From: Thermoactinomycetaceae bacterium
Lineage (GTDB): Bacteria > Bacillota > Bacilli > Thermoactinomycetales > Thermoactinomycetaceae
Direction: 5' to 3'
DNA: 64,000 nt
Assembly: GCA_025449975.1 (NCBI GenBank)
Contig: JANWIG010000061.1
Location: forward strand, 1-64,000
Shown here: positions 1 through 8,535 of the stretch, piece after piece
Position numbering within the stretch: position 1 is the first letter of the stretch
Layout of the letters: each line of letters begins with the position of its first letter
The notes under the pieces: generated by a model
Seen by the model: the letters and a program-made list of their open reading frames with translations, nothing else
Databases searched by the model: none
What the model was told of the DNA's origin: nothing
Program-made: the position numbers and the translations under genes

Positions 1-2
1 AT

Positions 3-155
3 GTATTGACACTAACTGGAGTTGTGCCTCCGTTTGCAGCGGTTGCTTCCAACTTAAACGTACCGGATGAAGATCTTGTGATTACCAACTGTACCCAGTT
101 CCCAGTTACTCCAACATTATTACCAGAATTACCAGAAGAACCAATCGAACCATAA
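3..155 (+). CDS. C-terminal fragment of a Cys-rich putative spore-surface protein (5' end outside window)
   Basis: An open frame runs in from the left edge and stops at TAA 153-155, giving about 50 residues. The tail contains P-F-A-A-V-A-S-N, then V-P-D-E-D-L, then a Cys and a Pro-rich end (LPELPEEPIEP). The same spaced pattern (P-x-F-x-A-x-A-x-N, V-P-x-D-x-L, Cys, Pro-rich end) closes the next gene at 291-1430, so the two are probably tandem paralogues. Function is unknown. A spore-coat or exosporium role is inferred only from the neighbour. The start codon lies outside the window. Confidence 0.6.
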   Translation, partial: VLTLTGVVPPFAAVASNLNVPDEDLVITNCTQFPVTPTLLPELPEEPIEP

Positions 156-290
156 GATAACAAGGCTGTTGGTCAGATACCAGCAGCCTGTTTGGTGTAT
201 TATAAATAGATTTTTAACTATAGACCAAAATGTGAGAATTGAATATGTATATAGAAATCGTGTTTTGTTTATAAAGGAGAAATTATAAGG

Positions 291-1430
291 ATGCCTAAAC
301 CAATTCGTATTGCGCAGGTGGAACCTCCAATACCGAATAACGTAGGTCCTGAGTGTATCTGTGTCCCTAAGGTGTATGATTGGGTAGTGATTACGGAAGA
401 TATTAATACAACTGTTCCTCTTCCTGCTGAACCACCTCCCGATTGTCCCGTGAATGTGACAGATGTGTCATGTAGCTTGGGATCTACCTCCTTTTTCCCG
501 GTTAGCTGTGTAGGAGATGGCTCTTGCAGTGTCTTGGATCGACGCCCAGCCAATATCGATGGAGTCAATGCGCACATCGTGAAGTTACGTCAACAGATTC
601 CGTTAACGGTTACCTTTACAGGTATCGATGCAGCAGGAGCCCCAGCCTCTTGTACGATTCCAGTGGAGGCTTCATTTATCCATCAGGTCATTTTGTGCTT
701 CCCAGATGAGTTTGGCGATGAGAACTTGGTCTGTCGGATCATAAGTGGCGATTGCACAATTACGACGCCGCCACCAACCGGAGGAGGGGCACTGCCTACA
801 TCGATCGGTGTGGAACTCCTACTCTGTATCGAGATCCAAGTGCTTGCATCGGTCAAATTAGAAGTCTTAGCAAAGTTCTGTTCTCCCCGTCCGCCAGTAC
901 CGATTACCGTCCCAAACGTTTGTCCACCGCTACTTTTCCCTGATCAATGCGACTTTTTCCCACAACCGCCCTGCCCTTGTCAGGCAACTGTTCACGATAC
1001 ATGTTCAACCCTAGATGGAATCTGTTTGTTCCTGTTAAATGAGGAACCAGTAAACGGTACGCAGACTCTGGAGGCAGTGATCTGCAATTATTGCTCACTC
1101 TCTCAATCCAGTATAAGCTTTCGTTTGATCAGTGAAGTCGATCTAAGCCAGATTTTTACATTTACGGCAAATCGCTTTACCGTTGAGGAGCTGCCATGTC
1201 CAATATGTGGACCATGTAGTGAATTCATTGTCTATGGCACTGGTACAGCAATTAGAGGAGAAGGAACGGTTGTAGAAGAGGGAGAGTATTTATTATGGGT
1301 TGGAATAGGATTCTATGTTCTATTTCTTATTTTTCCGAACTTTGTGGCTTATGCCGAGAATCCTTTAGTACCCATTGATAATCTAAAGTTCAATCAATGT
1401 CGTTCACACCCGTCACCATTACCGATCTAA
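291..1430 (+). CDS. Cys-rich putative spore coat/exosporium protein
   Basis: A 379-residue protein with many cysteines, often in pairs or C-x-C/C-x2-C groups (PECICV near residue 20, CPCQ near 230, CPICGPC near 305), and several Pro-rich linkers. The opening CVPKVYDWV resembles what I recall of Cys-rich Bacillales spore-coat proteins; this is pattern recall, not a search. No signal peptide is evident. One hydrophobic stretch lies near residues 335-355. The start is supported by AAGGAG at 274-279, 11 bases upstream of ATG. The C-terminal tail matches the fragment at 3-155, which argues against a frameshift there. It is followed by coiled-coil and glycosyltransferase genes. The exact function is unknown. 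Confidence 0.65.
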   Translation: MPKPIRIAQVEPPIPNNVGPECICVPKVYDWVVITEDINTTVPLPAEPPPDCPVNVTDVSCSLGSTSFFPVSCVGDGSCSVLDRRPANIDGVNAHIVKLRQQIPLTVTFTGIDAAGAPASCTIPVEASFIHQVILCFPDEFGDENLVCRIISGDCTITTPPPTGGGALPTSIGVELLLCIEIQVLASVKLEVLAKFCSPRPPVPITVPNVCPPLLFPDQCDFFPQPPCPCQATVHDTCSTLDGICLFLLNEEPVNGTQTLEAVICNYCSLSQSSISFRLISEVDLSQIFTFTANRFTVEELPCPICGPCSEFIVYGTGTAIRGEGTVVEEGEYLLWVGIGFYVLFLIFPNFVAYAENPLVPIDNLKFNQCRSHPSPLPI

Positions 1431-1575
1431 TCACATAAATATACCTAAGCTGTTCATCTGATGATACTTATGGGATCAGTTAGGTAGGAAATCTTCACTT
1501 TCTATTAGATAGTGACTGGATGAAGCATGGTTGAATATATATATCCCTGAGTATGAAGAAAGGAAGGGATGAAAA

Positions 1576-2439
1576 ATGCTGTGGAATCGGAAAGGTTCGT
1601 CTGAACAACAAGAGGGCAATAATGATTTTCAAATTAGAGAAGAGAAGTTTCATGCTGAATTGGAACGGAAAAATCAAGTTATTTTACAATTGAAAGAAAA
1701 AGAATTCAATCTTCGTGAAGAAAATGAGGAATTATTGAGAAAAATAGCAAAACATGAACGGATAGAAGAAAATATCACGAAAGAATTGAAAGAAAGAGAG
1801 CAGGAAATTGAAGATTTGAATTCCCACATCGGGGAGCTCAATTCCCAAATTGAAGAGTTGGAATCCCAGATTAAGGCATATGAACGAAAAGATCTTGAGA
1901 ATAAGAATGCATATCAGCAAAGAGAGCTAGAGAATATAGAAGCATATCGGAAAAAAGAACTAGAGATTATTGCGAATTATCGACAAAAAGAGCTAGAGAT
2001 CGTTCAGGAGTACCAACAAAAAGAGTTAAAACTAAACAAGCAACTAGAAGCAGAGAAACAAAAAATACAAGAGCTTAAGAAAAAAATAGCCTTATTAGAA
2101 GAAAAGGAAAAACAGTACCAGAAGAATATCTCATCGATGACACAAAATTTAAGTAGACAAATGAAGAGCATAACTGCTGCACAACAAAAAGCAAATCAAT
2201 CGGCGCAAGGGCAACAATATGCTCAATTACCGACACATTGTAGTAGAGGGCAAGGAAATTCAAATTACCCCAATTATCAAACGATGAATAAAATTGCTAA
2301 TGCCATTAACAGCCACGGAGCCACCTCTGCTTCAGGACGAAGTGCATCAATCCCCAATATGAAAGGAATTATACCGCCTAATCAAAATGCTGCCAACACT
2401 GTGCAGTTTAACCCCTTTAGATATGTACAGGGAAGATAA
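1576..2439 (+). CDS. Coiled-coil protein with hendecad repeats and Gln/Asn-rich tail
   Basis: A 287-residue protein that is almost entirely charged heptad or hendecad coiled coil from about residue 15 to 190. Residues 101-155 form five consecutive 11-residue repeats on the pattern [AEN]-Y-x-x-[KR]-[ED]-L-[EK]-x-x-x. The last ~90 residues are low-complexity and rich in Q, N, S and P. No signal peptide or membrane segment is seen. An AGGAAGGGA ribosome site sits just upstream of ATG 1576. I do not recognise a named family. Position between the Cys-rich gene and a glycosyltransferase suggests a structural, possibly spore-surface, protein, which is inference. Confidence 0.7.
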   Translation: MLWNRKGSSEQQEGNNDFQIREEKFHAELERKNQVILQLKEKEFNLREENEELLRKIAKHERIEENITKELKEREQEIEDLNSHIGELNSQIEELESQIKAYERKDLENKNAYQQRELENIEAYRKKELEIIANYRQKELEIVQEYQQKELKLNKQLEAEKQKIQELKKKIALLEEKEKQYQKNISSMTQNLSRQMKSITAAQQKANQSAQGQQYAQLPTHCSRGQGNSNYPNYQTMNKIANAINSHGATSASGRSASIPNMKGIIPPNQNAANTVQFNPFRYVQGR

Positions 2440-2502
2440 ATTATCTATAGAGCCACTTCTTATCGCACATGTATAAGATAAGAGGAAATGAGGATGGATA
2501 GT

Positions 2503-3393
2503 ATGTCTGAACTTCAGAATAGTGGTCTTGTTTCGTTAATTATTCCTGTTAGGAATGAGGGGAATAATATTAAAAAGACACTGGATTCTGCATTTCATGT
2601 AAAGACGGAGTGTCCTTTCGAAGTGGTTGTCATCGATGATGGCTCAACGGATGGTTGTTGTCAGTTTTTATTGACGGATCCCAGAAAAGAGAAAATTTAT
2701 TTTCATCGTACAAGACATATTGGATTAGCAAAAGCTAAAAACCTTGGCGCTCAGTTCGCTCGAGGTGATTTTTTTATCTTCTGTGACGCTCACCTGACTT
2801 TTGAAGATTACTGGATTGAACGTTTAATAGAACCCATTCGCCAAGGAGTCGCCGATGCAGCCAATCCAGGGATCGCTGACAGCCGATTTCCGGATCGGGT
2901 CGGTTATGGAACGCGTTGGACAAATCGTTTGGAAATAAAATGGAATACGAAGAAAGAGACAGCATTTGAAACACCACTTTTAGCTGGAGGGTGTTTAGCG
3001 ATCTCCAGAAAAGCCTTTTTCGACATAGATGGATTTGATCGAGGGTTTCAGGTTTGGGGGAAGGAAGACGAGGAGATTGCACTGAAATTATGGTTGTTCG
3101 GCTACAAATGTTATGCTGTGCCTGATGTGAAAATCTGTCACCTATTTCGTTCGACCTTTCCATATGGCAAGGTGACTCATGATCATGTTAATTATAACTT
3201 TTTGCGTATGGCCTATAGCCATTTTAATGAAAATAGGATTCGGAAATGCAAACAACTCATCAAACATTCAAATCCAGCTGTAATTGAGTCACTTGTATTA
3301 AGAAGCGATGTACTCAGCCAACGCCGGCGATATTTTTCCCGACGAAAATATGATGACAACTGGTATATGGAAAAATTTTCTATTCCTTTTTAG
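2503..3393 (+). CDS. Family 2 glycosyltransferase (GT-A fold)
   Basis: About 296 residues. The N-terminal SLIIPVRNEG and VVVIDDGSTDG are the nucleotide-sugar binding motifs of GT2 enzymes. FIFCDAH is the DxD-equivalent metal-binding motif. LLAGGCLAISR followed by WGKEDEEIA resembles the acceptor region and catalytic acidic pair seen in polypeptide N-acetylgalactosaminyltransferase-like and chondroitin-synthase-like GT2 proteins. No membrane helix is apparent, so it is likely cytoplasmic. Start choice: ATG 2488 and 2494 are in frame, but GAGG at 2490-2493 is best placed for ATG 2503. Given its neighbours it may glycosylate a spore-surface protein; the acceptor is not known. Confidence 0.85.
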   Translation: MSELQNSGLVSLIIPVRNEGNNIKKTLDSAFHVKTECPFEVVVIDDGSTDGCCQFLLTDPRKEKIYFHRTRHIGLAKAKNLGAQFARGDFFIFCDAHLTFEDYWIERLIEPIRQGVADAANPGIADSRFPDRVGYGTRWTNRLEIKWNTKKETAFETPLLAGGCLAISRKAFFDIDGFDRGFQVWGKEDEEIALKLWLFGYKCYAVPDVKICHLFRSTFPYGKVTHDHVNYNFLRMAYSHFNENRIRKCKQLIKHSNPAVIESLVLRSDVLSQRRRYFSRRKYDDNWYMEKFSIPF

Positions 3394-3555
3394 GGTTTGT
3401 GAATGGGAGTTCTTCTTGTGTGAGGGTAGAGATGGGCAAAATGTAAAGCTCACCTTGAGGGGGATGAAAGACCATTTCTTTTTTAGGATAATCAGGTTTT
3501 GATTCAATTGAATAAATTATTATGTATCAAATGAAATGAGAAAGGGGGAATACGG

Positions 3556-3756
3556 GTGGATCCGCGGCTACAACAATGGATGAGCTATCGCCCTTCATTC
3601 GACCGTGTTCGACCTTCTTATCCAAGAAGAAGTCCATATGCATCTCCTAATACAGGAAATACTCCTCGTAGAATTTCATATCCAGTCTCCTCACCTCAAC
3701 AACAACCAGCCCAAGGACAACAACCTCGTCGGGGATGTTGTGGCGGAAGAAGATAG
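3556..3756 (+). CDS. Small Pro/Arg/Gln-rich protein with Cys-Cys-Gly-Gly end
   Basis: A 66-residue basic protein starting at GTG 3556 with a strong AAAGGGGG site at 3541-3548. Composition is dominated by P, R, S, Y and Q, and it ends in RRGCCGGRR. It has no predicted domain, signal peptide or membrane segment. Size, composition and location beside coiled-coil and Cys-rich genes resemble small spore-coat or core-associated proteins, but I cannot assign a family. A longer frame overlapping at 3605-3886 runs into hairpin sequence and is not taken as a gene. Confidence 0.55.
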   Translation: MDPRLQQWMSYRPSFDRVRPSYPRRSPYASPNTGNTPRRISYPVSSPQQQPAQGQQPRRGCCGGRR

Positions 3757-3815
3757 TGATGTCAGGTTTTTTGTGGTCAGAATCCCTCTAGCCGTTTTGA
3801 GGGTGGATCGACAAC

Positions 3816-3864
3816 GTCAGACAGCGAGAGGTTTGTATCATTTTACCCCTCTCGCCGGTCTGAC
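3816..3864 (+). terminator. Large stem-loop after the small basic-protein gene
   Basis: GTCAGAC at 3816-3822 pairs with GTCTGAC at 3858-3864, and GCGAGAGG at 3824-3831 pairs with CCTCTCGC at 3848-3855, leaving a 16-base loop. There is no T-run, so it may be an RNA-stabilising or processing hairpin rather than a classical terminator. Flanking bases (CTAGCC near 3788 and GGCTATAG near 3880) extend the dyad imperfectly. Confidence 0.55.
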
Positions 3865-3885
3865 AACTCTCGATCGATGGCTATA

Positions 3886-3925
3886 GGGCTCGTCCATCCA
3901 TTTCTTGTCAATGGTGGACGAGCCC
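3886..3925. terminator. Bidirectional hairpin between convergent genes
   Basis: GGGCTCGTCCA at 3886-3896 is perfectly complementary to TGGACGAGCCC at 3915-3925, with a further CCAT/ATGG inner pair. It sits between the + strand gene ending at 3756 and the - strand gene ending at 3948, which suits a shared terminator. A long T-run is absent. Confidence 0.55.
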
Positions 3926-3947
3926 AAGACCTTGGATGAATCAGCCG

Positions 3948-4352
3948 TTAATCAATCACAGTAATATAGCCGATCATCGGACCATGTTGCTGAGATGTAA
4001 AGTGGTTGTGACAGATTAGTTCATATGTACCAGGTTGATCAGCTGAGAAGGTAACCGTTGTTGTCATGCCTTTATGAACCTTCCCTTTGATATTGAGTTT
4101 GGGGATTGAAAAGATATGTTCTTTTCCATGAAATCCATGGATATGTAAAGAGACGGTTTCACCTTTCTTAACGACGATTTGTCCAGGATCCCAGCGGTAT
4201 ACTTCCGCTTTCTGTCCGTTGATCGTCGCATTGTGCTCGATGGTATAAAGATGAATCACACGGGCAGCTTCTTCTGTAGCTTGGACCTGGCTGGGCAGTA
4301 GAAAGAAGCAAAGCATCATCACTCCAGCCAAGGATTGCTTCCAACATTTCAT
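3948..4352 (-). CDS. Secreted cupredoxin-domain protein
   Basis: A 134-residue protein with a Sec signal peptide (basic MKCWKQ, hydrophobic core, likely cleavage after VQA near residue 25). The remainder is a cupredoxin-like beta domain: VVKKGETVSLHIHG and HGKEHIF supply the first histidines, and the C-terminal CHNHFTSQQHGPM supplies the Cys-His-(His/Met) set expected for a type I or CuA-like copper site. The protein would act outside the membrane in copper binding or electron transfer; its partner is unknown. The start ATG is preceded by a strong AAGGAGGT (complement of 4360-4367). It is monocistronic and converges on the preceding gene. Confidence 0.8.
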   Translation of the reverse strand: MKCWKQSLAGVMMLCFFLLPSQVQATEEAARVIHLYTIEHNATINGQKAEVYRWDPGQIVVKKGETVSLHIHGFHGKEHIFSIPKLNIKGKVHKGMTTTVTFSADQPGTYELICHNHFTSQQHGPMIGYITVID

Positions 4353-4447
4353 CGATCCAACCTCCTTTTTTATACTATTTACCAGTAAAGTAACTTTTAT
4401 GAGGTTGTTTCAAGCAAAAGCGATTTTCGTTTCGGGATAAAGCATGC

Positions 4448-4453
4448 TATACT
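4448..4453 (+). promoter_or_regulatory. Extended -10 promoter of the small membrane-protein gene
   Basis: TGCTATACT (extended TGn plus TATACT at 4448-4453) lies about 50 bases ahead of the GTG start. The -35 region is poor (TTTCGT), which is tolerated with an extended -10. Confidence 0.45.
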
Positions 4454-4504
4454 TGGGATGATAAATAGCAACTATTGTAATTGAAACAAAAAGGAGGGTT
4501 TTGG

Positions 4505-4630
4505 GTGAACAAAAATCAAAACCTAGAAGGCGAAAAATATGATGCTCTTTATTTTGTAAATGGGCTAGGGATTTCGTTTTTGCTCTTTTTCCTCATCTTT
4601 ATTATAGCTACGGTTATTGACGTCATGTAA
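4505..4630 (+). CDS. yqzM: YqzM-like small membrane protein
   Basis: A 41-residue protein starting at GTG 4505 and stopping at TAA 4628-4630. It is preceded by a perfect AAGGAGG (4491-4497) at 7-base spacing. A short polar N-terminus (MNKNQNLEGEKYDAL) is followed by one transmembrane helix ending IIATVIDVM. Length, D-A near residue 13, and the FLLFFLIFIIATVI segment resemble the YqzM family of Bacillales, whose function is unknown. The protein is too short for standard ORF cut-offs, but the ribosome site, promoter and following terminator all support it. Confidence 0.6.
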   Translation: MNKNQNLEGEKYDALYFVNGLGISFLLFFLIFIIATVIDVM

Positions 4631-4677
4631 TTGGGTTGTTTTTCAGGTTTCATACTTAAATAGAAACGATTTGTTTA

Positions 4678-4710
4678 AGAAAAGGCTAGTCAGCTAGTCT
4701 TTTCTTTTTT
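4678..4710 (+). terminator. Intrinsic terminator
   Basis: AGAAAAGGCTAG (4678-4689) pairs with CTAGTCTTTTCT (4694-4705), with one G-T pair, and is followed by TTTTT. It ends the yqzM-like transcript. Confidence 0.8.
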
Positions 4711-4855
4711 CACGCAAAGGGGAGGAAAAGAAGTGGCGGTCGGCTGAAAAAGGCATCATTTTCTTCCCTGTTACTCACATCTATACAAGGGGGTGGCTAC
4801 AGCTGATATTCTAAGATATGGGAAGAAATAGTGGAAAAATGATAAATTGAAATGG

Positions 4856-4884
4856 TTGGCAAATGGTCTAGTGATAAGCTATAC
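4856..4884 (+). promoter_or_regulatory. Sigma-A-type promoter of sucCD
   Basis: TTGGCA (4856-4861), a 17-base spacer, and CTATAC (4879-4884). The leader to sucC holds a short hairpin, AGGTAT 4902-4907 with ATACCT 4926-4931. The rest of the 4711-4855 stretch shows nothing else recognisable. Confidence 0.6.
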
Positions 4885-5006
4885 TTCAGTTGAGCCAAAC
4901 AAGGTATGAAATCTTTTTCATTTTTATACCTAAACTTACATAAATTGTTGTTTGTTTGGCGGAAATCATATGCAGAGTAAATGATTTTTTGATTGGAGGA
5001 TCAGGA

Positions 5007-6173
5007 ATGAATGTACATGAGTACCAAGGTAAAAGCGTCCTGAAACAATACGGCGTAACTGTGCCAAATGGACATGTTGCTTTTACAGTGGATGAGGCAG
5101 TAGAAGCCGCTCAGAAACTAGGTGGAGATCTTTGGGTTGTCAAAGCACAAATCCATGCTGGGGGACGCGGAAAAGCCGGAGGAGTAAAATTAGCTCGCAG
5201 CATTGATGAAGTACGGCAACATGCAACAGAAATCCTAGGAAAAATATTGGTCACCCATCAAACCGGTCCTGAGGGAAAAGAAGTCAAACGCTTACTGATC
5301 GAAGAAGGTTGTCCGATTGAGAAGGAATATTATATCGGCGTTGTCATCGATCGGGCTACGGGGCAAGTGGTGATGATGGGATCAGAAGAAGGCGGGATGG
5401 AGATTGAAGAAGTAGCAGCTAATACGCCAGAAAAAATCTTCAAAGAATACATCGATCCTGCTGTTGGCATGTTACCATTTCAGGCTCGTCGTTTAGCATA
5501 CAATATCAATATTCCAAAGGATAAAGTGAATCAAGCTGCCAAATTTATGCTTGGTTTATATAAAGCATTTGTTGAAAAAGATTGCTCTTTGGCTGAGATC
5601 AATCCATTGGTGACAACCAAGGATGGACGAGTAATGGCTCTCGATGCCAAATTAAACTTTGATTCCAATGCTTTGTATCGTCAAAAGGATATTGTTGCTC
5701 TTCGTGATTTAGACGAAGAAGATATGAAAGAAATCGAAGCATCCAAATATGATCTAAACTATATCGCACTGGACGGCAATATTGGTTGTATGGTAAACGG
5801 TGCTGGACTAGCGATGGCGACAATGGACATTATCAAACATTATAATGGGGATCCAGCTAACTTTCTCGATGTCGGCGGCGGTGCAACCACTGAGAAAGTA
5901 AGAGAGGCATTTAAAATTATTCTTTCTGATGAAAAAGTAGAAGGAATCTTTGTCAATATCTTCGGCGGAATTATGAAATGTGATGTCATTGCGGCCGGTG
6001 TGGTAGAAGCGGCAAAACAGATCGGTCTGGATCGTCCACTGGTCGTTCGTTTAGAAGGAACCAATGTTGAGCTTGGAAAGTCGATTTTAAATGAGTCTGG
6101 TTTAGATATCGTTACTGCGGACTCCATGGCGGATGGCGCACAAAAAATCGTTGAACTTGTAAAAAATCGCTAA
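5007..6173 (+). CDS. sucC: Succinyl-CoA synthetase (ADP-forming) beta subunit
   Basis: SucC pairs with SucD to interconvert succinyl-CoA plus ADP and phosphate with succinate, CoA and ATP in the TCA cycle. It has 388 residues, close to the usual ~385. The N-terminus [12 protein letters not shown] is typical. The ATP-grasp domain contains [15 protein letters not shown], and LAEINPL and FVNIFGGI lie in the C-terminal half. An upstream in-frame ATG at 4956 exists, but GGAGGA at 4995-5000 and family alignment favour ATG 5007. sucD follows 32 bases later in the same transcript. Confidence 0.97.
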   Translation: MNVHEYQGKSVLKQYGVTVPNGHVAFTVDEAVEAAQKLGGDLWVVKAQIHAGGRGKAGGVKLARSIDEVRQHATEILGKILVTHQTGPEGKEVKRLLIEEGCPIEKEYYIGVVIDRATGQVVMMGSEEGGMEIEEVAANTPEKIFKEYIDPAVGMLPFQARRLAYNINIPKDKVNQAAKFMLGLYKAFVEKDCSLAEINPLVTTKDGRVMALDAKLNFDSNALYRQKDIVALRDLDEEDMKEIEASKYDLNYIALDGNIGCMVNGAGLAMATMDIIKHYNGDPANFLDVGGGATTEKVREAFKIILSDEKVEGIFVNIFGGIMKCDVIAAGVVEAAKQIGLDRPLVVRLEGTNVELGKSILNESGLDIVTADSMADGAQKIVELVKNR

Positions 6174-6205
6174 TCCTACTTTAGAGAAAGAAAGGCGGGT
6201 CTCGA

Positions 6206-7111
6206 TTGAGTATTTTTGTCAATAAAGATACCAAAGTGATTACTCAAGGAATTACGGGAGCAACCGGTTTGTTCCATACCCAGCAGGCACTCGAATATGG
6301 AACAAACGTAGTTGGAGGAGTGACTCCAGGAAAAGGCGGAACCACCATCGAAGGACTACCGGTATTTAACACAGTTGAAGAGGCAGTCAATGAAACCGGT
6401 GCCAATGCATCCGTCATTTATGTACCAGCACCGTTTGCGGCGGATTCGATTATGGAAGCGGTGGATGCAGGTCTGGACCTCGTTGTTTGTATTACAGAAG
6501 GAATTCCCGTACTCGATATGGTAAAAGTTAAACGTTATATGGAAGGAAAGAAAACTCGTCTGATCGGTCCAAACTGCCCAGGAGTGATTACACCAGGTGA
6601 ATGTAAAATTGGTATTATGCCTGGCTATATCCATATTCCAGGACATGTCGGAATCGTTTCCCGCAGTGGAACCTTGACATATGAAGCAGTTCATCAATTA
6701 ACAACCAGAGGAATCGGTCAATCCACCGCAGTTGGAATTGGTGGAGATCCAGTCAATGGAACCAACTTCATCGATTGCTTGGAAGCTTTTGAAGCTGATC
6801 CGGATACCAAAGCGGTCATTATGATCGGAGAAATTGGTGGAACGGCGGAAGAAGAAGCGGCAGAATGGATTCAAGCCAACATGACTAAACCGGTTGTTGG
6901 ATTTATCGGTGGACAAACCGCACCTCCAGGAAAACGGATGGGTCATGCCGGAGCGATCATTTCGGGTGGAAAAGGAACCGCTGCGGAGAAAATGGCTGCC
7001 CTCGAGAGATGTGGTGTACGAGTAGCCCAAACTCCAGCAGTAATTGGGGAAACACTGGTTCAAGTATTAGAAGAAAAAGGGATTTTAAGTGCATTTATCA
7101 CCAACAAGTAA
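6206..7111 (+). CDS. sucD: Succinyl-CoA synthetase (ADP-forming) alpha subunit
   Basis: A 301-residue partner of SucC. The N-terminal CoA-binding Rossmann domain starts [15 protein letters not shown]. The active-site histidine that is phosphorylated during catalysis lies in [14 protein letters not shown] near residue 250. [19 protein letters not shown] is the conserved loop. Translation starts at TTG 6206 behind AAAGGCGGG. It is followed by a hairpin terminator at 7136-7165. Confidence 0.97.
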   Translation: MSIFVNKDTKVITQGITGATGLFHTQQALEYGTNVVGGVTPGKGGTTIEGLPVFNTVEEAVNETGANASVIYVPAPFAADSIMEAVDAGLDLVVCITEGIPVLDMVKVKRYMEGKKTRLIGPNCPGVITPGECKIGIMPGYIHIPGHVGIVSRSGTLTYEAVHQLTTRGIGQSTAVGIGGDPVNGTNFIDCLEAFEADPDTKAVIMIGEIGGTAEEEAAEWIQANMTKPVVGFIGGQTAPPGKRMGHAGAIISGGKGTAAEKMAALERCGVRVAQTPAVIGETLVQVLEEKGILSAFITNK

Positions 7112-7135
7112 TTTTTTTTAGCTTTGAAAAAGAGA

Positions 7136-7165
7136 ATGCTCCCGACTGAGCAGTCGCATGTTTTT
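7136..7165 (+). terminator. Terminator of sucCD
   Basis: ATGC...CGAC (from 7136, with CGAC at 7143) folds on GTCG-CAT (to 7159) around TGAGCA, then GTTTTT. It ends the sucCD transcript before the dprA leader. Confidence 0.6.
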
Positions 7166-7185
7166 ATCGCGAAGGAAATAGACAT

Positions 7186-7308
7186 CTCCGTTGATGGAGT
7201 CTAAAGGCGTTGGGCGGAATCGCTTTTCCACTAAAGAGTTAGTCGGAAAAAGATTCCGCTATCACAACGCTAACAACATGAAGGGAACAAGATACGTTCC
7301 TTTTTTCT
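7186..7308 (+). promoter_or_regulatory. Structured dprA leader ending in an attenuator-like terminator
   Basis: Nested helices fill the region between sucCD and dprA: GCGTTG 7207-7212 with CAACGC 7265-7270, CGGAATC 7215-7221 with GATTCCG 7252-7258, and CTTTTCC-ACTAA 7223-7234 with TTAGT-C-GGAAAAG 7239-7251. These are followed by GGAAC 7284-7288 / GTTCC 7296-7300 and TTTTTT 7301-7306. The dprA ribosome site comes just after this terminator, the arrangement of transcription attenuation. No T-box consensus (GGTGGNACC) is present. The region is also open in frame with dprA from 7194, so an N-terminal extension cannot be wholly excluded. Confidence 0.5.
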
Positions 7309-7340
7309 TTTATCTTCTTGGAAAAATAAAGGAGGATGAG

Positions 7341-8444
7341 ATGGAACTAAAAGAAGGATTGATTGCTCTCAATCAAATTGAAGGACTGGGCTGGCAGTCG
7401 ATCCGACGCATGTTGGCGTTTGGCTGGTTGCCAAATCAAGATTTGTCAAAAGAGTTATTGGACTATTTATATCAATCAAAAACTTCTAAAAAGGGATTGA
7501 TGTTTTTAAAAAAACATTGGCATCCTTCTTGGATTCGCCAAGTCAATGATCAATTAAAGAAAAACAACATTATCGCGATCACCTTGCTGGATGAGTGCTA
7601 TCCTTCTTTATTAAAAGAGATTGCACAGCCACCTTGGGTCCTATATCTTCGTGGAAATCCACAACTGCTCACGAAAGAAGCACTCGCTGTCGTAGGAACA
7701 CGGAAGCCTTCCCCCTATGGGATCCAAGTGGCCAACTATCTATGTACCCAGCTAGTACTCGAAAACTGGATCATCATCAGCGGAATGGCGCATGGAATCG
7801 ATGCCGCTGCCCATCGCAGCGTCTTAGCAGCTGAAGGAGAGACAATCGCCGTTTTAGGCACAGGAATCGATGTGATTTACCCACGTAATCATCGCCATCT
7901 CTATGAACAAATCATGCAAACCGGCGCTGTAATCTCCGAAATGCCTCCTGGCACCCAAGCTCATCCCGGACTCTTCCCCCGACGCAATCGGATCATCAGC
8001 GGGCTAAGTCGGGGAACACTGGTCATCGAAGCCGCCGAAAGGAGCGGGTCGCTCATCACCGCCAACTTTAGCCTTGAACAAGGTCGAGAAGTATTTGCTG
8101 TCCCAGGACCCATCTTTTCACCCAACAGCAAGGGAACGCTACAACTCATCCAAGACGGAGCCAAATGCGTCACCTCTGTCCAAGACATTCTAGCTGAATT
8201 TCCAGACTCCAGACGCCCGAAAAAAGCAAAAAAAAGAAAAGAAAACCATCACGTATTATCAGAAACAGAGAAAAAACTACTAAAGTATATCGCAGAAGAA
8301 CCCATCCAACTCGCCAACCTCATCGACCAAATCGCTGATCAACTCACAACCGGAGAAACACATCAAGCCCTTTTATCTCTACAATTAAAACAATATATTA
8401 AACAACTCCCTGGATCATACTACATACGAAATCACCAACCATAA
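7341..8444 (+). CDS. dprA: DNA-processing protein DprA/Smf
   Basis: DprA binds incoming single-stranded DNA and loads RecA during natural transformation. It has 367 residues, longer than B. subtilis DprA (~297) because of a C-terminal winged-helix (LSETEKKLLKYIAEEP onward, after a Lys/Arg-rich linker near 285). The Rossmann-like core shows VVGTRKPSPYG, SGMAHGIDAAAHR and FPRRNRIISGLSRG, the standard DprA signatures; an N-terminal SAM/HhH-like segment precedes it. The start at ATG 7341 is chosen for AAAGGAGG at 7328-7335 and family length; the frame is open further upstream. It is preceded by a structured leader and followed by 1 kb without genes. Confidence 0.95.
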   Translation: MELKEGLIALNQIEGLGWQSIRRMLAFGWLPNQDLSKELLDYLYQSKTSKKGLMFLKKHWHPSWIRQVNDQLKKNNIIAITLLDECYPSLLKEIAQPPWVLYLRGNPQLLTKEALAVVGTRKPSPYGIQVANYLCTQLVLENWIIISGMAHGIDAAAHRSVLAAEGETIAVLGTGIDVIYPRNHRHLYEQIMQTGAVISEMPPGTQAHPGLFPRRNRIISGLSRGTLVIEAAERSGSLITANFSLEQGREVFAVPGPIFSPNSKGTLQLIQDGAKCVTSVQDILAEFPDSRRPKKAKKRKENHHVLSETEKKLLKYIAEEPIQLANLIDQIADQLTTGETHQALLSLQLKQYIKQLPGSYYIRNHQP

Positions 8445-8535
8445 GCCAAAAACCGTCCACCCTAGCTGAACGCAAAAGTACCGATCTAACCACAAATAGA
8501 GATTAGATAGATCAGAACCACCACTCAGAAGTAAT

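Noticed and set aside
269-577. Minus-strand frame opposite the Cys-rich gene
   Set aside because: No ribosome site; antisense shadow of a well supported gene.
1360-1430. Possible frameshift at the end of the Cys-rich protein
   Set aside because: The tail aligns with the C-terminus of the paralogue at 3-155, so the frame is probably genuine.
3605-3886. 93-residue frame overlapping the small basic protein
   Set aside because: It runs through the stem-loops, lacks a ribosome site and is in a shadow frame of 3556-3756.
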